Below are positions 49,209-56,422 of a DNA stretch of 64,000 nucleotides, in pieces. Where the stretch lies: positions 496,001 to 560,000 of the forward strand of contig NZ_JARZHG010000003.1 of assembly GCF_029946505.1 (NCBI RefSeq). The letters are read 5' to 3'. Source of the DNA: Polyangium sp. y55x31 (lineage in GTDB: Bacteria; Myxococcota_A; Polyangia; Polyangiales; Polyangiaceae). A program made the position numbers and the translations under genes. Numbering within the stretch: the first letter of the stretch is position 1; every line of letters begins with the position of its first letter. The notes under the pieces were generated by a model. The model saw nothing but the letters and a program-made list of their open reading frames with translations. It was not told the DNA's origin and did not search any database.

Positions 49209-51560
49209 ATGCTGACGAAACCGCGCTCCGCGATGCTTCTTGCGGCGCTCCTTTCCCTCGTCCCCGCAAGGGCATTCGCCGACGGGAACACGCGGCTCGA
49301 AGTACGGGACGTCAAGCTCGCATCGACTGGCAAAGGCGAGGCTCGTGTCTCGGTCACGACGAGCGCCGAGCCGCGCTTCTTCGCGCGTGTCGACAGCGGC
49401 GGAAAGCGCCTCGTGATCGACGTCTCGGGCGCCGAGATCAAGGGCGCGCCCGCGGCCATCACGCAAGGCAACGCCCTCGTCGGCGGCGTCCTCACGCAGA
49501 CGTTCGATCAAGACGGCAAGAAGATCACGCGTGTCCTCGTGCAGCTCGCGCGCACGGCGGAGTACCGCATCAGCGCCACGCCGACGGGCCTCGTCGTCGA
49601 CCTCGCGGCCGCGGACGCGACGGCGCCGATGCGCGCGGCCGCGCCGGTGGTGACGTCGTCGCCTGCGACGCCGAAGGCCGAGGAGCGCAAGGCCGATCAT
49701 GCCTCCGGCGCGGCCGTCACGAACGTCCGTTACGACCACCAGGCGGGCAAGGATCGCGTCACGATCGAGCTCAACGAGAGCGTGAAGTTCTCGCACGTGA
49801 CCTCGGCGAGCGGCCGCTCGATCCTCGAGCTCGAAGGCGTGCGCCTGCCCGACGCGCTCGAACGCAAGCTCGACGTGAGCGCCTTCGGCGGCACCATCAC
49901 GGCGATCTCCACGTATCGGCGCAAGAGCGACGCCTCGCGTGTCGTCGTCGAGGTGGAGCCCCGGGGGTCTGGGGGCGCAGACCGCGAAGGCGGTCGGAGC
50001 CCTCAGTCGTCGAACAACGACGCGGTCGGCGTCGTCTCGCGTGAAGGCAACACGCTCGTCCTCACGTTCGCCGACAGCGCGGCGCACCCGATGCTCAGCG
50101 GCGTCGGCGCCGACGGCGGGGCTGCGCGACGCGTGCGCACGGTGGCGCGGGAAGAGGACGTCTCCGCGACGCCGAGCACGTCGCGCGCCGCGGAGACGAC
50201 GGTGGACGGCGAAGAGGCCGCGGGCTTCTTGCCGACCACGCTCGCGCAGCAGCGCCGCTTCACGGGCCGGCGCATCGACCTCGACCTCAAGGACGCCGAC
50301 ATCCACAACGTCCTTCGCCTCGTCTCCGACGTCGGCCGCGTCAACATCGTCACGTCCGACGACGTGAAGGGCAACGTCACCATCCGGATGCGCAACGTCC
50401 CTTGGGATCAGGCCCTCGAGACGGTCCTCCAGGCCAAGGGCCTCGGCATGGTCCGCCAGGGCAACATGATCCGCGTCGCGCCTCAGGCCGAGCTCAACAA
50501 GGAGCGCGAGCTCGACCTCGCGCGCCGGAAGAGCGAGCTTGCGCTGGCGCCGCTCGAAACGCGCCTCATCCCGGTCAACTACGCCGTCGCGAAGGAGCTC
50601 CAGGCGCGTGGCAAAGATCTCCTCTCGCCGCGCGGCTCGCTCGCCGTCGACGAGCGCACGAACGTCCTCGTCGCGCGTGACGTCGCGGGCAACCTCGACC
50701 AGCTCGAAGAGCTCGTGCGTGCGCTCGACACGCAGACGCCGCAGGTCCTCATCGAGGCGCGTATCGTCGAGGCCACGAGCCGCTACCTGCGCGACGTCGG
50801 CATCCAGTGGGGCGGCGACGGCACCATCAGCCCTGCGACTGGCAATCCCACGGGCCTCGTCTTCCCCTCGCAGATCGGCATCACCGGCGGCGCGAGTGAT
50901 CAGGCCACGCCCACCGGTGGCCTCTCGCCGTTCCAGAACACCGTCCAGAATCCGAACTTCGCGGTCAACCTGCCGGCCGTCACGGGCACGGGCCTCGGCG
51001 GCGCGATCGGTATGACGCTCGGCTCGATCGACAACACGGTCAACCTCGCCGTGCGCCTCTCGGCGGCGGAGGCGAGTGGCCTTTTGCGGATCGTCTCGAG
51101 CCCGCGCATCCTCACGCTCGACAACCGCGAGGCGCGCATCAGCCAGGGCACGCTCATCCCGTTCTCGCAGATCAGCGCGCAGGGCGTGCAGACGACGTTC
51201 CAGGAGGCGAAGCTCCAGCTCCTCGTCAAGCCGCACGTCACGAGCGACGGCAGCGTCTCGATGCACGTCAAGATCAACCGCGACGAGCCCGACTTCAACC
51301 AGACCTCGGCGCGCGGCGATCCCACCATCTTGAAGCGCGAGGCCGAGACCGATCTGCTCATCATGGACGGCCACACCGCGGTCATCGGCGGCATCTTCAC
51401 GCGCAACACCGGCCGAAACCTCGATCAGGTCCCCGTCCTCGGCGACATCCCGATCCTCGGCGTCCTCTTCCAGCGCCGCAGGTCGAGCGACAGCCGCAGC
51501 GAGCTCGTGATCTTCATCACCCCGCGCATCGTCAACCGCGCAGAAGCGCTCGGGAAGTAA
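49209..51560 (+). CDS. pilQ: Type IV pilus secretin PilQ
   Basis: The 783-residue outer-membrane secretin starts at the ATG at 49209, with a Sec signal (MLLAALLSLVPARAFA). Two AMIN domains (about 28-120 and 165-260) bind peptidoglycan. The STN/N0-type domain begins with RRIDLDLKDADIHNVLRLVSDV at about residue 355 (given in part). The secretin domain covers about 510-783, with TPQVLIEARIVEAT, IVSSPRILTLDNREARI and VPVLGDIPILGVLFQ followed by RSELVIFITPRIV. PilQ forms the pore through which pili leave the cell. It follows pilP by 45 bases. Confidence 0.97.
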   Translation: MLTKPRSAMLLAALLSLVPARAFADGNTRLEVRDVKLASTGKGEARVSVTTSAEPRFFARVDSGGKRLVIDVSGAEIKGAPAAITQGNALVGGVLTQTFDQDGKKITRVLVQLARTAEYRISATPTGLVVDLAAADATAPMRAAAPVVTSSPATPKAEERKADHASGAAVTNVRYDHQAGKDRVTIELNESVKFSHVTSASGRSILELEGVRLPDALERKLDVSAFGGTITAISTYRRKSDASRVVVEVEPRGSGGADREGGRSPQSSNNDAVGVVSREGNTLVLTFADSAAHPMLSGVGADGGAARRVRTVAREEDVSATPSTSRAAETTVDGEEAAGFLPTTLAQQRRFTGRRIDLDLKDADIHNVLRLVSDVGRVNIVTSDDVKGNVTIRMRNVPWDQALETVLQAKGLGMVRQGNMIRVAPQAELNKERELDLARRKSELALAPLETRLIPVNYAVAKELQARGKDLLSPRGSLAVDERTNVLVARDVAGNLDQLEELVRALDTQTPQVLIEARIVEATSRYLRDVGIQWGGDGTISPATGNPTGLVFPSQIGITGGASDQATPTGGLSPFQNTVQNPNFAVNLPAVTGTGLGGAIGMTLGSIDNTVNLAVRLSAAEASGLLRIVSSPRILTLDNREARISQGTLIPFSQISAQGVQTTFQEAKLQLLVKPHVTSDGSVSMHVKINRDEPDFNQTSARGDPTILKREAETDLLIMDGHTAVIGGIFTRNTGRNLDQVPVLGDIPILGVLFQRRRSSDSRSELVIFITPRIVNRAEALGK

Positions 51561-51604
51561 GGCCGTTGACGGGTCGCTGGGAAGCCAGAAAACTGGCGAC
51601 CAGG

Positions 51605-53383
51605 ATGACCACGAACGCCCTCCGAACCAGACGCTCGTCCTTTTCCCTTCCTCGCGTCTTCCTCGGCATCTGGGGCACGGCTGCGATCGTCGCGATCGCC
51701 GGCTGTGACGACGGCACCGGCACGTGGGCCGCTTCGGGCACGTCCTCCGAGGGCCCGAGCGGCGGCGCGGGCGGCTCGATGCCGACCGGTGGCATCGGCG
51801 GGACCGGCGGCGTCGGCGGGCAGAACTGCGTCCCCGAGACGTGCAACAGCGTCGACGACGATTGTGATGGTGACATCGACGAGGAGGGCACCGACGTCGG
51901 CGACGGTTGCAGCCCCGGCTATCTGGGCGTCTGCGCGGAAGGCGCCACGACCTGCCACCACGGTGTCATCATCTGCCAATCGCTCGTCCTCCCGAGCCCC
52001 GAAATCGCGGATGGGCTCGACAACGACTGCAATGGCCTCGTCGACGACGGCCTCGCGCTCGGCAACGGGCTCTGGGCCAAGGGGTACGGGAGTGACGCGG
52101 CCTCGCAGAGCGGGTTCCGCATCGCCACGGATTCGGCGGGGAACATCGGCGTCATCGGCACGATGACGGGCGGCAACATCCATTTCGGCGGCGACACCAT
52201 GACCGTCACGGGCTCGGCCGACGCGTTCCTCGTCAAGCTCGACCCGAACGGCGGCTTCTTGTGGCAACAGCAATTCAGCGCGACGAACGAGCTCGGCCAC
52301 GTCAATGCCCTCGCCTTCGATCCGGCCGGCCATGTCTTCACCGCCGGCTACTTCGTCAGTGGCATGACCGTCGGAGGCGCGTCCCTCACCCCCATCGGCG
52401 GCGGCGGGGACATCTTCCTCCTCAAGCACGACGGCGCCACGGGCGTGGTGCTCTGGAGCAAGGTCCTCGGCGAATCCACCAATTCGCAAAATGCGGTTGA
52501 CATCGCCGCCACGAAGGCGGGCGGCGTCGTGGTCACCGGGACCGTCAACGGCGGCGCCGTCGATTTCGGCGGCGGCGGCTTGAACGGCTCGCACGCCGAC
52601 GCCTTCCTTGCCATGTACGACGCGACCGGCGCCCACGTGTTCAGCAAGCGATTCGTGGACAGCGCGTTCCAGTACGGCCGCGGCGTCGCCGTGAATGCGG
52701 CGGGCGAGATCGTCCTCGCCGCCGAGGTCCAGAACACGATCGATTTCGGCGGCGGCGTGCTCGTGTCGACGGGTCTGACCGACGTCGCGCTCGCGAAGTT
52801 CGCCGCGGATGGGACGCACATCTGGAGCAATGTCTACGGCTCCTCGTACGCGCAGGAGGTCAGCCGGGTGGCCTTCGATCCGCAGGGCAACATCCTGGTC
52901 GCGGGCACGCACCAGAATGCCCTCGAATTCGGCTGCGGGCCCGTGTTTCCGCCGAACGACGCCGGGTTCTTCGTGGCGAAGTTCGATCCGAACGGCGCGT
53001 GCCTCTGGACGAAGACCTACGGCACGACGCCCGCCAAGGCGTTTTACGCGCCAACCCTCGCCGTGGATCCTGCCGGCAACGTCATCGTGGCGGGTACGTT
53101 CCTGGGCAGCATGGACCTCGGCGGCGGCGTGATGAACGCCGTCGCCTCGTCGCCCGACATCTTCGTGCTCAAGCTGAGCCCCGCGGGCGACTACCTGTGG
53201 AGCAAGCACTACGGCGACCCGCTCGTGTACGAGACCGACGTATGCAACGGCGTGGCGACGGACCCGATGGGGAACATCGTGCTCACGGGCGAGTACGGCG
53301 GCACGATCGACTTCGGCCTCGGGACGCTCTCGTCCGGCGACCTGAACACGCAGGACGTGTTCGTGGCGAAGCTCTCGCCGTGA
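51605..53383 (+). CDS. MopE-motif lipoprotein with beta-propeller repeats (paralog A)
   Basis: The 592-residue product has a lipoprotein signal (AAIVAIAGC) and a Gly/Ser linker. Two MopE-type metal-binding motifs follow (CNSVDDDCDGDIDE and LDNDCNGLVDDG), in the form of the copper-binding MopE family. The rest (about 150-592) is SBBP-type propeller repeats such as DAFLVKLDPNGGFLWQQQF and FDPAGHVFTAGYF. Paralog B downstream has the same order and long shared stretches, for example GNGLWAKGYGSDA. It starts 44 bases after pilQ and could be read with it, though no close functional link is known. Surface display is likely. Confidence 0.85.
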   Translation: MTTNALRTRRSSFSLPRVFLGIWGTAAIVAIAGCDDGTGTWAASGTSSEGPSGGAGGSMPTGGIGGTGGVGGQNCVPETCNSVDDDCDGDIDEEGTDVGDGCSPGYLGVCAEGATTCHHGVIICQSLVLPSPEIADGLDNDCNGLVDDGLALGNGLWAKGYGSDAASQSGFRIATDSAGNIGVIGTMTGGNIHFGGDTMTVTGSADAFLVKLDPNGGFLWQQQFSATNELGHVNALAFDPAGHVFTAGYFVSGMTVGGASLTPIGGGGDIFLLKHDGATGVVLWSKVLGESTNSQNAVDIAATKAGGVVVTGTVNGGAVDFGGGGLNGSHADAFLAMYDATGAHVFSKRFVDSAFQYGRGVAVNAAGEIVLAAEVQNTIDFGGGVLVSTGLTDVALAKFAADGTHIWSNVYGSSYAQEVSRVAFDPQGNILVAGTHQNALEFGCGPVFPPNDAGFFVAKFDPNGACLWTKTYGTTPAKAFYAPTLAVDPAGNVIVAGTFLGSMDLGGGVMNAVASSPDIFVLKLSPAGDYLWSKHYGDPLVYETDVCNGVATDPMGNIVLTGEYGGTIDFGLGTLSSGDLNTQDVFVAKLSP

Positions 53384-53438
53384 GGGGTTGACGCGCATCG
53401 GCAACCAAGCGGAAGCGCTCGGAAAATCGCAGTTTGCG

Positions 53439-53735
53439 TGGACCAGGGGGCGCTTGCAACGCGTGCAAGCGCCGATCGACACGTCCGGGAGCCGCCTGCA
53501 CCGCGTGCAAGCGGCACTTTGTATGGTCATGGAGCCGTTTGCACCGCGTGCAAGCGGCACTTGGTACGGTCATGGAGCCGTTTGCACCGCGTGCAAGCGG
53601 CACTTTGTATGGTCATGGAGCCGTTTGCATCGCGTGCAGGCGGCACTTTGTATGGTCATGGAGCCGTTTGCACCGCGTGCAGGCGGCATCCGGTACACGC
53701 AAAGAGCGGTTTGCACGCGTTGCAAGCGGGGGAGC
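53439..53735. repeat. Seven-copy 43-bp palindromic tandem array
   Basis: Seven units share a core of TGCA-N5-TGCA, where N5 is NCGCG in the first six and CGCGT in the last. First-arm TGCA positions are 53455, 53497, 53540, 53583, 53626, 53669 and 53712, i.e. periods of 42 then 43 bases. The middle four units (from 53525) are nearly identical over all 43 bases; the outer ones keep only the palindromic core. The best arm is CGCTTGCA-N5-TGCAAGCG. Because 43 is not a multiple of three, similar peptides appear in all frames, so this is not coding. It fills the 441-bp gap between the two MopE-propeller genes; the remaining 50-90 bases on each side hold nothing recognisable. Confidence 0.9.
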
Positions 53736-53824
53736 GCGTCTCGATCCGACGAGTCCACCGCCGGGAAGCGCTGGGCAGGTAACCGCCTTGGCAAATCTCC
53801 CGAAAGCTCGATACCGTGAGGCTC

Positions 53825-55555
53825 ATGCCCTTGCATGATCACCGTCCCAAGCGCTCGTCCTTTTCTCTCCAGCACCTATTCCTCGGCCTGTGCGGCACGG
53901 CTGCGATCGTCGCGATCGGCTGCGGCGACGGCGGGAGCACGGCGTCCACGTCAAGCAGCGGGCAGGCCGGCGGCACGGGCGGGGCCGGCGGGCAGGGTTG
54001 CGTCCCCGAGATCTGCAACGGCCTCGACGACGACTGCGACGGCAGCGTCGACGAGGACGTCCCCGACGCCGGCATGGTGTGCGACACCGCGCTCCCCGGC
54101 GTTTGCGCGGCCGGCACCTCGACCTGCACGAACGCCGTGATGACCTGCGAGCCGAACGTGAAGCCGAGCCCCGAGGCGCCGGATGGGCTCGACAACGACT
54201 GCAATGGTCAGGTCGACGACGGCCTTTCCCTCGGGAACGGGCTCTGGGCCAAGGGATACGGGAGCGACGCGGATTGGCAGTCCGCACGAGGCATCGCCAC
54301 GGATTCGGCAGGGAACATCGCCGTCATCGGCCAGCTCGAGGGCGGCGACATCGATTTCGGCGGCGGCCCGATGACGGTGACGGGCACGGCCGATTCGTTC
54401 CTCGTCAAGCTCGACCCGAGCGGCGGCTTTTTATGGCAGCAGCAATTCAGCTACGGCGATCCGTACGGCAGTCTCACTTCCGTCGCCTTCGATCCGGCCG
54501 GCAACGTGTTCACGGCCGGATACTTCTCCAGCAACATGACCGTGGGGGGCACATCCCTCGTCCCCAGCGGCACCAGCAAAGACATCTTCATCCTCGAGCA
54601 CGACGCTTCCACGGGCGTGGTGCTCTGGAGGAAGGTCCTCGGCGAATCCACCGAGCCGGAGAACCTGCAAGACATCGCCCCGACCCCGGCGGGCGGCCTC
54701 GTGATCACCGGGACCGTGTTTGGAGACACGGTGAATCTCGGCGGCGGCGCTTTGAAGGGTTCGTACGCCGATGCCTACCTCGCCGTCTACGACGCCGCGG
54801 GCGCCCACGTCTTCAGCAAACGATTCGGGGACGACCTGGCCCAGATCGGCCGGACCGTCGCCGTCAATGCGGCGGGCGAGGTCGTGCTCGGCGTCGACCT
54901 CCACGGCGCGGTTGATTTCGGCGGCGGCGTGCTCACGTCGGCGGGCGACATCGACGTCGCGCTCGCGAAGTTCTCCGCGGACGGGACCCACCTCTGGAGC
55001 AAGGCGTACGGCACCGCGGCGATGCAGAACATCAACGAGGTGGCCTTTGATGCGCAAGGGAACATCCTGATCTCCGGCAGCCACGTAAATCCCATCGATT
55101 TCGGGTGCGGGCCCGTGTCGCCGCCGAACTACGTCGGCTTCTACGTGGCGAAGCTCGATCCGAGCGGCGCGTGCGTCTGGACCAGGACCTACGGCACGAC
55201 GACCCCCGCCAAGATGGGCTTCTCGCCGAGCCTCGCGCTGGATCCGGCTGGCAACGTCCTCGTGGCCGGCGCTTTTTTGGGCACCATGGACCTCGGCGGC
55301 GGCGCGATGGCGAGCGGGACCTCGACGACCGACGTCTTCGTGCTGAAGCTGAGCCCCACGGGCGCCCACCTGTGGAGCAAGCAATACGGCGACCCGGGGA
55401 CCGAGAGCGACGGATGTGCCGGGGTGGCGACGGATCCCATGGGCAACGTCGTGCTCACCGGCGATTTCGAGGCGAACATCGACTTCGGCACCGGGACGAT
55501 CTCGTCGGGGGACCAGGGCGAGCACGACGTTTTCGTCGCCAAGCTCTCGCCTTGA
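53825..55555 (+). CDS. MopE-motif lipoprotein with beta-propeller repeats (paralog B)
   Basis: The ATG at 53825 aligns with the start of paralog A and gives 576 residues; a GTG at 53816 is possible. It has a lipobox (AAIVAIGC), MopE-type motifs (CNGLDDDCDGSVDED and LDNDCNGQVDDG), and the same propeller repeats (DSFLVKLDPSGGFLWQQQF, FDPAGNVFTAGYF, DVFVAKLSP at the C-terminus). It is clearly a duplication of the upstream gene, diverged but collinear. The 43-bp array lies directly upstream and could carry its control sites. Function is unknown; metal binding on the cell surface is inferred from the MopE motif. Confidence 0.85.
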   Translation: MPLHDHRPKRSSFSLQHLFLGLCGTAAIVAIGCGDGGSTASTSSSGQAGGTGGAGGQGCVPEICNGLDDDCDGSVDEDVPDAGMVCDTALPGVCAAGTSTCTNAVMTCEPNVKPSPEAPDGLDNDCNGQVDDGLSLGNGLWAKGYGSDADWQSARGIATDSAGNIAVIGQLEGGDIDFGGGPMTVTGTADSFLVKLDPSGGFLWQQQFSYGDPYGSLTSVAFDPAGNVFTAGYFSSNMTVGGTSLVPSGTSKDIFILEHDASTGVVLWRKVLGESTEPENLQDIAPTPAGGLVITGTVFGDTVNLGGGALKGSYADAYLAVYDAAGAHVFSKRFGDDLAQIGRTVAVNAAGEVVLGVDLHGAVDFGGGVLTSAGDIDVALAKFSADGTHLWSKAYGTAAMQNINEVAFDAQGNILISGSHVNPIDFGCGPVSPPNYVGFYVAKLDPSGACVWTRTYGTTTPAKMGFSPSLALDPAGNVLVAGAFLGTMDLGGGAMASGTSTTDVFVLKLSPTGAHLWSKQYGDPGTESDGCAGVATDPMGNVVLTGDFEANIDFGTGTISSGDQGEHDVFVAKLSP

Positions 55556-55678
55556 GGCGTCATTCCTCTCCTTCCGCCGGCGCCTCGTGAGGCCCGCCCC
55601 CCGCGTCTACGCGCGCCGGGCCAAGAATCCGCCTCCGATTTCTTTGCCTCCCGCCCATCGGCGGCTAGGTTCCCCCCG

Positions 55679-56404
55679 ATGAGTCCGCACTCGAACTGGT
55701 TTCGCGCGGCCACGGCGGCCCTCCTCGGCCTCGCTTCGGCGGGCGCGTGCGGCGCGGCCATGCCGGAGGCCGAACCGGTGGGACGGAGCCACGCCTCGAC
55801 CGACACGGAGGCGGATGCGCTCGGCCGCAAGGCGGAAGACGATCCGTCGAAATGCCCCCACGGCGCCCTCGAAGATCCGCACCGCGGGTTCGTCCGTTGC
55901 TTGCGCCCCGACGAGCGTGACGCCGGCTGGCTCCCGCCGTCCCCGCAACCGGAGCCGCCTTCCCCGGACGCCGGCGCGGACGCGGCCCCGCCGCCCGAAA
56001 CGACGCCGCCTCCGCCTCCACCGCCTCCGCCTCCGCCGCCGCCGCCGGAGAAGCCCGCGGAAAAACCCAAGCCCGGGCCTCCGCCGGTCGTCACGATCTC
56101 CACGCCCAAATTCGAGGGCGGCGACGTGCCGCGCGCCGAGAAGTTCATCACGTCGAACCTCGAAGGCATTGCCAAGTGCATCGCCGACAATGGTGGCCTG
56201 GAGGCGGCGAAGGGCTCGCTCAAGGTGAGCTTCCTCGTCCGCGCGCGCGGCCGCGCCGAGGGCGTCGAGATCGAGAGCAAGAAGGGCATCACCGAGGAGG
56301 CGGCGTCCTGCATCCGCTTGCTCCTCAAGAACCGCGCCGTCGGCGCCCCGAGCTCGGATCCCGTCGGCGTCACGGTGACCTTCTCGCTCGAACGACCTCG
56401 CTGA
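55679..56404 (+). CDS. Exported AgmX/PglI-like C-terminal-domain protein with polyproline linker
   Basis: The 241-residue product has a lipoprotein-like N-terminus (LLGLASAGAC). An Asp/Glu-containing stretch leads to a run of about 14 prolines (about 112-125), a rigid spacer. The C-terminal domain (about 145-241) has FITSNLEGIAKCIADNGG, GSLKVSFLVRARGRAEGVEI and EEAASCIRLLLKN, the TonB-C-like AgmX/PglI pattern with its two cysteines. In myxobacteria such domains occur in gliding and envelope-complex proteins. It lies about 120 bases after paralog B. Confidence 0.7.
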   Translation: MSPHSNWFRAATAALLGLASAGACGAAMPEAEPVGRSHASTDTEADALGRKAEDDPSKCPHGALEDPHRGFVRCLRPDERDAGWLPPSPQPEPPSPDAGADAAPPPETTPPPPPPPPPPPPPPEKPAEKPKPGPPPVVTISTPKFEGGDVPRAEKFITSNLEGIAKCIADNGGLEAAKGSLKVSFLVRARGRAEGVEIESKKGITEEAASCIRLLLKNRAVGAPSSDPVGVTVTFSLERPR

Positions 56405-56422
56405 CGATCGTATCCTGCCGGC

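Noticed and set aside
48429-51374. 981-residue minus-strand frame opposite pilP and pilQ
   Set aside because: Antisense shadow of well-recognised pilus genes, rich in Arg and His with no motif.
53439-53735. CRISPR array
   Set aside because: Units are directly abutting without unique spacers and no cas genes are present.
53388-53838. Overlapping open frames of 114-143 residues on both strands with similar repeated peptides (HRVQAALCMVMEPFAP-like)
   Set aside because: They are by-products of the 43-bp repeat; because 43 is not divisible by three, each frame reads the same repeat in rotation. No ribosome-binding site or family match.
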